This document shows positions 1 to 6,045 of a stretch of 6,959 nucleotides of DNA, one piece after another. A program made the translations under genes and the position numbers. The notes under the pieces were generated by a model. The model worked only from the letters and a program-made list of their open reading frames with translations. It made no database searches and was not told the origin of the DNA. Origin of the DNA: Bacteroidetes bacterium 4572_114 (GTDB lineage Bacteria; Bacteroidota; Bacteroidia; Bacteroidales; 4484-276); contig NIVA01000192.1 in the NCBI GenBank assembly GCA_002254335.1, positions 1 through 6,959 on the forward strand, written 5' to 3'. Positions within the stretch are counted from its first letter, which is position 1. Each line of letters begins with the position of its first letter.

Positions 1-533
1 TTGTCGATAATATTAAACGGGGAAGCATTATCGCTCACCACACCAAGTATATTTGAAACACCCACAAGGATTACGCTTTTGAGGCAATGGCTTTCCCGTG
101 AGTGATAGGCATTGCGGATTGAATGTAAGAAATTGCCGAAATACTCAGGGTTGACGCCTTCTATCTCATCAATGATTAAAACACATTTTTGATTTTTGAT
201 TTTTTCGATGTCATAAAATATTTTTGAAATATTTGTTATTTGGTAATTAGTGTCCCAATATTTATTTATTTCACCTGCAAATCTTTCTAAAAATGTTTCT
301 TGTGGTGCATTCCTGTAATTTTCAAAATTGATATGCGCAACTTTATAGCCCTGCTTCTCCAGTTGAACGGCAAGTTGCCTGAAATAGGTACTTTTCCCTG
401 TTTGACGTGGCGCCCAAATGGTAAAGTATCTTTTATTATTAACCAATTTAATACCTTCTTCAATTAGCTTTTTCCGCTCTAATGTATAATGCTCGGTGGG
501 TATATTAGGCCCAGATGTATTGAATGTCCTCAT
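1..533 (-). CDS. AAA-like P-loop ATPase, N-terminal 177 residues (3' end beyond the window)
   Basis: The frame is open from ATG at 533 to the left edge, so the stop codon is outside the window. The protein begins MRTFNTSGPNIPTEHYTLER and has a Walker A-type loop APRQTGKST (residues 41-49), with Ala in place of the first Gly, and a hydrophobic Walker B strand ending in DE (VLIIDEIE, residues 118-125). The N-terminal FNTxGP...HY signature, the APRQTGK loop and a late SPFNI motif (residues 171-175) match what I remember of the 'AAA-like domain' ATPase family (AAA_35 type). These are common in Bacteroidota and cyanobacteria, often as single genes, and their cellular role is mostly unknown; a STAND-like or mobile-element-linked role is possible but not shown here. 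It appears to be its own transcription unit, with a TAnnTTTG element 18 bases before the start and a terminator upstream that separates it from selB. The ATPase fold is well supported; the function is not assigned. Confidence 0.85.
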   Translation of the reverse strand, partial: MRTFNTSGPNIPTEHYTLERKKLIEEGIKLVNNKRYFTIWAPRQTGKSTYFRQLAVQLEKQGYKVAHINFENYRNAPQETFLERFAGEINKYWDTNYQITNISKIFYDIEKIKNQKCVLIIDEIEGVNPEYFGNFLHSIRNAYHSRESHCLKSVILVGVSNILGVVSDNASPFNIID

Positions 534-550
534 GGTTTAGCTGTTTTGTG

Positions 551-558
551 CAAAGATA
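551..558 (-). promoter_or_regulatory. Bacteroidota -7 promoter element for the AAA-like ATPase gene
   Basis: The minus strand reads TATCTTTG, a perfect match to the Bacteroidota sigma-ABfr -7 consensus TAnnTTTG, ending 17 bases before the ATG at 533. The implied leader is only about a dozen bases. I see no good TTTG -33 element at the usual 19-21 base spacing; only T-rich sequence lies there. Position and motif are seen; promoter activity is inferred. Confidence 0.55.
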
Positions 559-595
559 AATAATTATTACCACGAAAATCTATCCAGTGAAAATG

Positions 596-629
596 AAAAA
601 AAACCGCCGGATTTATCATGCCTGGCAGC
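596..629 (-). terminator. Rho-independent terminator downstream of selB
   Basis: On the minus strand, GCTGCCAGG (629-621) can pair with CCGGCGGT (610-603) around a 10-base loop. This gives an 8 bp stem with one bulged A and two G-U pairs, followed at once by eight T residues (603-596). It sits about 215 bases after the selB stop and 38 bases before the ATPase promoter, so it would end the selenocysteine transcript. The structure was worked out by eye, without an energy calculation. Confidence 0.6.
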
Positions 630-843
630 TTTTGTCTTTCTCACTTGCTGGGAGGTAATAGATCGCCACTTGAGCTATTTTGTTATTGAAAATAATTTAT
701 TGATGGAAGGTTGGTGTATTATTATTGAGTCTAATACAAAAAAGTGCGAAGTACTTTATCCGTGAAATTTCTAATACTGAATATCACTTTTGGCTTTGGA
801 GATTATTAATGGTGTTTGTTTATCAAAAACCCTAAACCAAAAA

Positions 844-2799
844 TCAAACAGATTCCATTCCCTTTTTGGTTATCATCAAATAATAGGTCTGTTTTTCTAT
901 CACCCCTTCCTGCACAAAGATATTGATCAGCACCTGAACCATCTTTTTGGTCCCGTCAATCAACAGGCGGAATTCTTTTTCGTTCATCCCCCTGGGCCTG
1001 GTCGATAACGCTTTGAGTAGTTTATTTCTCATCAAGTCCAGGAAGGAAGTATGCATAAACTCACCGCCATTGAAATATATTTTCCCTTCATTAGACAGGA
1101 AATTCAGCAACATTATTAATTTGCCCTTATTTATTTTTTCCCGGTTGGCCATCGGTTCCAATTCCTTTAAAGTTGGCTTTTGCATACCAAAACCTTTAAT
1201 CTTATGTTCAAGCCATTCAAGTTGCCCTTTTGTCCTGGGGTCAATTTTTACCTTATGGCCTGATATTGCCCATGTTGTCCCTACCTTTTTCAATTTATCC
1301 TCAGTTGACATTTGCGTCAGGTGGGTTTGAAGGAACTGTAGCTCAGGTGCAGAGACAAGGCCCGTTTTGCCCGACAGCTCTTTAATTTCAAGTCCCTCGG
1401 CAAACAGGGGATTGCCTTTGTGCCATGCGGATAAAATTGTTAGGATATTTTCAGTAAGCTGCTGGCGGTAACTGTCGGAAATCAGATAATCATTTCCATT
1501 GAGGTTAATAATGTCTAAACCGGAAAGTTGCTTGTCTTCAATCATTGATTTTATTTCTTCGGCATCCACATCAATCTTTTCCGATAAGGTTTTAAGGGGG
1601 ATCAGTTTTTCAAATTTGGCTGCTTCAATCATAATCAACCCCCTGAGGTTCTCCTCATCCAGCATAGCCTCCACAACTTGTCCGAGGTTTTTCTCAAGTT
1701 TATTGGTCCTTCTTTTATGATGAAGTGGTTTCTCGTCAATTATGGTACCGCCGCCCAGGGTAATATCGTCAGATGTATTTCGGATAATGAATTTATCCTT
1801 TTTCAGTAAAATAGATGGTTTTTCCAGATGTACCTGGACAATAGCATTTTCGCCACCTTTCAACAAATCTTTATTCAGCAGGTGCATGCGGGCATTGCAA
1901 TAAAATGTCCCGGTATGAAAAATTACATGCGACCAAACTTCAAGATTAACTTTGCCTTCAAAAAGTTCGAGATAGGCATCAATCATTTCTGATGGCTCCA
2001 TCTCCTGGCCAAGCAACAACATGCCACGTTCAAAATCCGCCTGTTTCATCCCCGACAGGTTAAATGCTGCACGATCTCCGGCAACGGCGTGTTCAACCGG
2101 GTTTCCATGGCGCTCGATGCCCCTCACTTTTAGCTTTTCCCCCCTTCCGGGATATGTGTAGAGTGTGCTCCCAACGGTAATTTTTCCATTTAGCACCGAA
2201 CCGGTTACAACCAATCCGTGGCCTTTCACATTAAAAACCCTGTCGGTGTACATCCTGAAAAGGTTACCAGTTTTTTTTACCGAAACCTGCGAAGCGATCA
2301 CGCCTATTTCATGCTTTAGTTTTTCGATGCCTTCACCGGTTTTGGAGGATACCGGAACAATGGGGGCATCATTGAGTGAGGTTTTTTCGAGGTAGTCGAT
2401 AATCTCCATTTCGGCCAGCTCCTGCATCTCCTCGTCCACAATGTCAATTTTGGTCAGTGCCACCAGGCCTTGTTTTACGCCAAGCATTTGCAAAATATTG
2501 AGGTGCTCTTTGGTCTGGGGCATAATCCCGCTATCGGCAGCAACTACCAGCAAAACAAAATCAATACCATAAGCCCCTGCCACCATTGTCCTGATAAAGT
2601 CTTTATGGCCAGGGACATCAATTATCCCAATTGAAATATCGTTGTTCAGTTCAAGGTGGGCAAACCCCAGGTTAATTGTTATGCCACGGGTTTTTTCCTC
2701 TTTGTGGGTATCGCAATCAATGCCGGTGAGAGCTGCAATCAGGGCGGTTTTACCATGGTCAACATGGCCGGCAGTGCCCATTATCAGGTGTTTATCCAT
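844..2799 (-). CDS. selB: Selenocysteine-specific elongation factor SelB
   Basis: SelB is the EF-Tu-like GTPase that binds Sec-tRNA-Sec and delivers it to ribosomes at UGA codons marked by a SECIS hairpin in the mRNA. The 651-residue product has all G-domain motifs: G1 GHVDHGKT (11-18), G2 EKTRGIT (35-41), G3 DVPGHK (61-66), G4 TKID (116-119; Thr for the usual Asn is normal in SelB) and G5 SSKTG (151-155). Beta-barrel domains II and III follow. The C-terminal ~270 residues correspond to the winged-helix repeats that bind SECIS RNA in this family. The length is close to that of known bacterial SelB proteins (E. coli 614), so the gene looks complete. Its ATG lies inside the end of selA (ATGGATAA, 8-base overlap), behind a strong AAGGAGG, so translation is probably coupled. 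It ends in UGA, which must act as a stop in a cell that also reads UGA as Sec; the next in-frame stop (TAG) is only four codons further on. Confidence 0.97.
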   Translation of the reverse strand: MDKHLIMGTAGHVDHGKTALIAALTGIDCDTHKEEKTRGITINLGFAHLELNNDISIGIIDVPGHKDFIRTMVAGAYGIDFVLLVVAADSGIMPQTKEHLNILQMLGVKQGLVALTKIDIVDEEMQELAEMEIIDYLEKTSLNDAPIVPVSSKTGEGIEKLKHEIGVIASQVSVKKTGNLFRMYTDRVFNVKGHGLVVTGSVLNGKITVGSTLYTYPGRGEKLKVRGIERHGNPVEHAVAGDRAAFNLSGMKQADFERGMLLLGQEMEPSEMIDAYLELFEGKVNLEVWSHVIFHTGTFYCNARMHLLNKDLLKGGENAIVQVHLEKPSILLKKDKFIIRNTSDDITLGGGTIIDEKPLHHKRRTNKLEKNLGQVVEAMLDEENLRGLIMIEAAKFEKLIPLKTLSEKIDVDAEEIKSMIEDKQLSGLDIINLNGNDYLISDSYRQQLTENILTILSAWHKGNPLFAEGLEIKELSGKTGLVSAPELQFLQTHLTQMSTEDKLKKVGTTWAISGHKVKIDPRTKGQLEWLEHKIKGFGMQKPTLKELEPMANREKINKGKLIMLLNFLSNEGKIYFNGGEFMHTSFLDLMRNKLLKALSTRPRGMNEKEFRLLIDGTKKMVQVLINIFVQEGVIEKQTYYLMITKKGMESV

Positions 2800-4063
2800 G
2801 TGGCGAAACCTCCTTGCATACCCCGGTAATTAAACCGGCAGCAACATCTATTTGGGATTCATCCAGGGTGAGCACGTCAAAAATTAGTTTACCTTTTCGC
2901 AGCACGCCCAGCAAAGGTTTTTCGCCTGTTAAAAGCCGGCGGTATGTTTTTTCGGCAAATTGGGTTTTCTCTTTTCTCGACCCCTCTTTCAAACTAAGCT
3001 GAACAGCATAACTATCAATAGTTTCTTCGGGCAGGGAACCGCCGCCGGTTTGCCCTGAACTGTTCACAATTTCTACATTCAAACCAGTGTGCAACAAACG
3101 TTTTTTAAGTTCTTCAGCTTTTGTTTTTAATGATTCTGCCGATGAGTTCATCATCTTATAGATGGGGCTGTATTTGAAAAATGTATCCTCGTCAAGGTAT
3201 TTGATACACAGGGACTCGAGCAGGGCAACCGTTTCTTTTCCAACACGCAGGGCGCGGGTCATTGGTTGGTTTTTTAGCTTTTCGATAAACCCGGCTTTCC
3301 CGGCAATTATTCCCGCCTGTGGTCCACCAAGTAATTTGTCGCCACTAAAAGTCAAAATGTCAACACCGGTTTTTAACGCTGTACTGACGTCCGGTTCATC
3401 TTTTAAGATTTCGAGGGAAGGCTTTCTCAGTAACCCTGAACCCATATCCCAAACCACAGGTATCCCGGTTTTTTTACTTAGCCCAACAAGTTCGGTAAGG
3501 GTGGCTTCTTTGGTAAACCCTTTAATAACATAGTTGGACTGATGGACCTTTAACAAAAGTGCAGTATTTTCATTAATGGCATTTTCAAAATCCGAGACCT
3601 TTGTTTTGTTGGTGGTGCCCACCTCGACCATCACGCAATCCGAAGCTTTCATAATATCCGGCATCCTGAACGAACCACCAATTTCGATGAGTTCGCCCCT
3701 GGATATCACCACTTCCTGATCCCTTGCAAAAGTCCGTAAAACCAGCATGATAGCTGCGGCATTGTTGTTCACCACAAGTACATCTTCGGCACCGGTCAGG
3801 TATTTTAGCAGTTCGGTCATGTGCACATAACGCGAACCCCTCCCGGCCTTTTCCAAATCAAATTCCAAATTGTTGTAACCGCTTAAAACTTCGTTGGCAT
3901 CATCCAGTAATTCCTTGCCAAATGGCGACCTGCCCAGGTTTGTATGGATAATGACACCGGTGGCGTTAATGACTGGCTTGAGGCTTTTGACAGTAATTGT
4001 TGCAACTCTGCTTTTAACCATGTTTACAATTTCATCCTTTGCAGGGACCCCGCCCGTTTCCAT
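2792..4063 (-). CDS. selA: L-seryl-tRNA(Sec) selenium transferase SelA, lacking the usual N-terminal domain
   Basis: SelA is the PLP enzyme that turns Ser-tRNA-Sec into Sec-tRNA-Sec using selenophosphate. Family motifs are clear: KPVINATGVIIHTNLGRSP (29-47), EDVLVVNNNAAA (93-104), SRGELIEIGGSFRMPD (121-136), EVGTTNKT (147-154) and FSGDKLLGGPQAGI (239-252), in which Lys243 should be the PLP lysine (K295 in E. coli). At 423 residues it is shorter than E. coli SelA (463). The conserved RPVIN/KPVIN block starts at residue 29 here against about 81 in E. coli, so about 50 N-terminal residues are missing. They cannot be recovered upstream: the same frame has TGA three codons before the ATG, further stops lie behind it, and the tRNA-Sec gene begins only 75 bases away. 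The N-terminal region is the tRNA-Sec-binding domain in Aquifex SelA. Adjacency to tRNA-Sec and selB argues for a true SelA rather than a SelA-like paralogue. Confidence 0.93.
   Translation of the reverse strand: METGGVPAKDEIVNMVKSRVATITVKSLKPVINATGVIIHTNLGRSPFGKELLDDANEVLSGYNNLEFDLEKAGRGSRYVHMTELLKYLTGAEDVLVVNNNAAAIMLVLRTFARDQEVVISRGELIEIGGSFRMPDIMKASDCVMVEVGTTNKTKVSDFENAINENTALLLKVHQSNYVIKGFTKEATLTELVGLSKKTGIPVVWDMGSGLLRKPSLEILKDEPDVSTALKTGVDILTFSGDKLLGGPQAGIIAGKAGFIEKLKNQPMTRALRVGKETVALLESLCIKYLDEDTFFKYSPIYKMMNSSAESLKTKAEELKKRLLHTGLNVEIVNSSGQTGGGSLPEETIDSYAVQLSLKEGSRKEKTQFAEKTYRRLLTGEKPLLGVLRKGKLIFDVLTLDESQIDVAAGLITGVCKEVSPHG
2809..2815 (-). promoter_or_regulatory. Strong Shine-Dalgarno site for selB inside selA
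   Basis: The minus strand reads AAGGAGG, nine bases before the selB ATG (2799-2797) and within the last codons of selA. Strong Shine-Dalgarno sites are unusual for Bacteroidota genes. It supports the chosen selB start and suggests that selB is translated independently of, or coupled to, selA termination. Confidence 0.7.
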
Positions 4064-4138
4064 AACATCTCAATAATTCTTTATTTGGGTTTTCAGAATT
4101 GGTCAATTGAATTATGGGTTTTATTGGACATAAAAAAA

Positions 4139-4232
4139 GCAGAGAGAGCAGGGATCGAACCTGCCACAGCCGGTTTTATCCGTCTGCTATTGGTTTTGAA
4201 GACCAACTGGAACACCAGTCCCGACCTCTCTG
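4139..4232 (-). tRNA. selC: tRNA-Sec (anticodon UCA), selC
   Basis: The minus strand folds as a selenocysteine tRNA. The D-arm has the tiny loop typical of tRNA-Sec (GGGAC-TGGT-GTTCC). The anticodon arm is TTGGT-CTTCAAA-ACCAA with anticodon TCA, which reads UGA. The long extra arm is CAGACGG-ATAAAA-CCGGCTG (7 bp with one A-G mismatch), and the T-arm is GCAGG-TTCGATC-CCTGC. The acceptor is either CAGAGAGG/TCTCTCTG (8 bp, closing on a G-U pair) with C as position 73, or AGAGAGG/TCTCTCT (7 bp) with the usual G73. Neither matches the standard bacterial 8 bp plus G73, so the ends are uncertain by one base. CCA is not encoded. Seven T residues follow at once. The gene lies 75 bases before selA and appears to be the first gene of the operon. 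Confidence 0.94.
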
Positions 4233-4252
4233 TAATATAAATATTTTGTTTG

Positions 4253-4287
4253 CAAATGTAGTATTTAATTAAAAAGTCCGGTCCAAA
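4253..4287 (-). promoter_or_regulatory. Promoter for the tRNA-Sec, selA, selB unit
   Basis: The minus strand has TACATTTG at 4260-4253, a perfect TAnnTTTG -7 element, 20 bases before the tRNA 5' end. A TTTG at 4287-4284 could be the -33 element, but the 23-base spacing is longer than the usual 19-21. I see no comparable element between the tRNA and selA, so selA and selB are probably transcribed from here through the tRNA. Activity is inferred. Confidence 0.6.
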
Positions 4288-4366
4288 AAGCCGTATTTAG
4301 TCGCTAATGCGCTAATAAATATTTCTAATTGTCATGTAACCATGTGGTTGGAAATAATGATATTTC

Positions 4367-4394
4367 GCTAATTTTCAAAAACTTCGTTTTTAGC
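4367..4394 (-). terminator. Weak hairpin after the secreted-protein gene, possible terminator
   Basis: Eleven bases past the stop at 4405, the minus strand has AAAAAC-GAA-GTTTTT, flanked by GCTAA and TTAGC that could extend the stem with an internal loop. The stem is A/T-rich and there is no separate T-run after it, so it could be a poor terminator or chance. Confidence 0.25.
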
Positions 4395-4404
4395 CCAGGC
4401 TTAT

Positions 4405-5569
4405 TTATAGCTTCGGGTTTCCAAATCCAAAACTAATCCCTAACGAGGAGATGATATTCCCGTTGACCTTTAGCAGTGGATCGAAATCTTTGCCAAAACT
4501 GTAGGTCAGTACCAGGTTATCCTTAATTTGATAGTTGATATTCAGCACCCAGCGGTAATGCCAGGCTGTTACATTTTCGGTTTCCATATCACTGTTTTTC
4601 AGGGATTTCTCCAATATATTGCAGCACCGCCTTTTCATTGCCCTGGTAAGTCCCTGTTAGCCATACGCCCCATTGTGGGGACCTGCTGTAATTAAATTCA
4701 TTGGTTGGGAAATTAATGGAGACCGCCCCTGCCATTTCAAGCTGAAAACCTTTTCGGTTGGTCAAATAATCCGTAAGGTGGGTTTCGATGCTGTCAACTG
4801 AATATTGCGCTTTTAGGGGCTTTCGTATTTCATTTAATTTGGCCTCCCAATTCTCAACAGTAGTAAGGGAAGTACTGTCTTTTTCCAGTAAACCGAATTG
4901 TGTTTCAAGGTTATTTCTCAGGTCATTTTCGGATACAATCCCAAAATAATCCTCCTGATTTTGAAATTTCAGGGTTGCATCCTCGATAACAGATGTTAGT
5001 ATGAAATCTTTAACTGCTGTAAAATTATTCATATCAATACCTTGCAACTCAGCCTGGTCGAGGTAGGTGCTTACAACGATATTAAGGCTTTCGATAACAC
5101 GGTTCAAATAAATTTCGTTTACCAGTTTTTTCGCCTTTCCTTCAAGTTTGGAACGGTACAAAATTGTCCTGGCACCCACACCTATTGCATTGGAATTAAC
5201 CGTGTCGGCCAATTTGTAAGAGGTTGAAGTAGCAATGGAAACCGACAAGTTAGACCAGCCTGAACGCCATCCCACATTTTTTAGATAGTTGCGTTCGTCT
5301 ATATTTTTTTGATTGAGTATCCAGTATGGCATTACTTCAAGGGCGTAATCGGTGGGGAGTGCAAAAGAGTTGTTTGTGTAAAAGTTGTTATAAATGGCAA
5401 GTTCAAGGTCTTTGACGGATTTCGGCCTGGAGATCTCCGAAGGCTGAATCCCAATAATCACTGACGCAGGCGATGTTGGGGCTTTTAATTTCTCAAGCCC
5501 GACTTCGTTGCTTTGTGAAGCCGCCCACACCGGAAGTAAAACTAACAAGAGAAAAATTAAATGTTTCAT
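4405..5569 (-). pseudogene. Secreted envelope protein of unknown function, frameshifted near its C-terminus
   Basis: I do not recognise this protein with certainty. It starts with a signal peptide (MKHLIFLLLVLLPVWAAS, likely cleaved after Ala17 or Ser18), so it is exported. The mature part has APTSPASVIIGI (30-41) and ALPTDYALEVMPYW (70-83), which recall an unnamed Bacteroidota family with an SPAxxLG...RP start. The main frame stops with TGA at 4589-4591 after GEIPEKQ. The frame offset by one base continues convincingly to 4405, with alternating polar and hydrophobic strands (VLNINYQIKDNLVLTYSFG and others) like a beta-barrel end. The region is 1165 bases, 388 codons plus one, so removing a single base, for instance from the A5 run near 4598 (GAAAAAC), gives an intact product of about 387 residues. 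It may be a sequencing error, a real mutation or programmed slippage. Its ATG overlaps the upstream gene's stop (ATGA). An outer-membrane location is only inferred. Confidence 0.75.
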
Positions 5570-5899
5570 TTGAACCGGATTATTAATTTAACAGTTGGAT
5601 AGTCATCCTCCGACTCGGGCTTATCGTAAAGATATACCGGAGTTTTATTACCATTATCCTCAATGGAATAACGACAAGTAACCTGATCCTCATCATCTGC
5701 TTGTACATTGGGAGTGTTGTTTTCCAGGTTAGATTTAACAACGATGGCCTTATCCTTTAATTCTGATCCCAGGCCAAGGTAACCTTTAATGAAAGTAAGC
5801 GGAGTTTTGGGCCGTGCCGTTTAGGGCATCCGGGACTATGTAATGCTTTGCATTTAAGTCCACAATTTTAAATTGGGTTTCATCTCTGTGTACTGCCAT
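5566..5899 (-). pseudogene. Small hypothetical protein (~110 residues), frameshifted
   Basis: From ATG at 5899 the frame gives MAVHRDETQFKIVDLNAKHY and continues to ...DALNGTA, then runs to a stop after a short out-of-character stretch. The frame offset by one base gives KTPLTFIKGYLGLGSELKDK followed by a well-formed acidic segment, ending PTVKLIIRFK with TGA at 5566-5568. The region is 334 bases, 111 codons plus one. One extra base in CCCAAAA (around 5805-5811) therefore explains the break, and the restored protein is about 110 residues. There is no signal peptide, membrane segment or motif I recognise. The start is the only ATG in the first segment, and an in-frame TAA lies 18 bases upstream in the octamer repeat. 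The stop overlaps the next gene's start (ATGA), so the two are probably co-translated and may work together. The coding call rests on the overlap, the frame arithmetic and the plausible composition. Confidence 0.6.
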
Positions 5900-5909
5900 G
5901 GTGTTTTGA

Positions 5910-5949
5910 TGTGTTTATGTGTTTATGTGTTTGTGTGTTTGTGTGTTTA
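5910..5949. repeat. Tandem octamer array, five copies of TGTGTTTR
   Basis: Five consecutive 8-base units read TGTGTTTA, TGTGTTTA, TGTGTTTG, TGTGTTTG and TGTGTTTA on the plus strand. The array lies 10 bases upstream of the small gene's ATG, so it would fall in its leader or promoter region. Copy number could vary by replication slippage. Confidence 0.9.
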
Positions 5950-5965
5950 TTACTAAATATAACCC

Positions 5966-6045
5966 ATCACTCCACCACTTCACTACTCCATTCCTCCACC
6001 ACTCCGTTCTTCCATTCCTCCATCACTCCATCACTCCATCATTTT
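5966..6045. repeat. Degenerate octamer array, about ten units of ATCACTCC
   Basis: With period 8, the units are ATCACTCC, ACCACTTC, ACTACTCC, ATTCCTCC, ACCACTCC, GTTCTTCC, ATTCCTCC, ATCACTCC, ATCACTCC and a diverged ATCATTTT. The last unit covers the stop codon of the membrane protein gene. On the transcribed strand the units read GGAGTGAT-like, purine-rich, and repeatedly pair a GGAG core with a nearby ATG. It is not a CRISPR array: the units are contiguous, with no spacers. Confidence 0.88.

Larger units (their letters stand above)
534..843. other. 310-base intergenic region between selB and the ATPase gene
   Basis: This AT-rich gap has no supportable gene on either strand. It holds a probable minus-strand terminator (596-629) and the ATPase promoter (551-558). 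The part from 630 to 843, just after selB, shows no recognisable RNA structure, repeat or coding remnant. The selB stop UGA is followed by no evident SECIS-like hairpin. Confidence 0.6.

Noticed and set aside
529..618. Short minus-strand open frame of 29 codons starting at 618
   Set aside because: It starts inside the terminator loop, crosses the T-run and the ATPase promoter, and has no coding signal.
947..1330. Plus-strand open frames opposite selB and selA (for example 947-1330, 3162-3533, 3944-4240)
   Set aside because: They lie antisense to strongly supported genes, have Ser/Pro/Phe-rich composition typical of antisense frames, and show no motifs; the last also runs across the tRNA.
4064..4138. 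Extension of SelA upstream of its ATG, by reading UGA codons at 4070-4072 and 4103-4105 as Sec or by a frameshift
   Set aside because: In frame there are two UGA and then TAA with no proper start. One other frame is open back to the tRNA (...NPNKELLRCYGN...) and faintly recalls a SelA N-terminus, but it is far too short and would run into the tRNA gene.
4302..4372. Three copies of CGCTAAT in the gap upstream of the tRNA promoter
   Set aside because: Copies are 7 bases in AT-rich sequence with irregular spacing (4302, 4310, 4366); too short and irregular to call an operator or repeat.
4589..4591. UGA ending the main frame of the secreted-protein gene as a selenocysteine codon, given the selenocysteine machinery nearby
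   Set aside because: Reading through gives only about 20 unconvincing residues before a TAA, whereas the frame offset by one base continues as well-formed beta-strand-like sequence for 63 residues. No SECIS-like hairpin is evident after the UGA. A one-base indel explains it better.
5910..6045. CRISPR-like array
   Set aside because: The repeats are contiguous octamers without spacers, and no cas genes are present.
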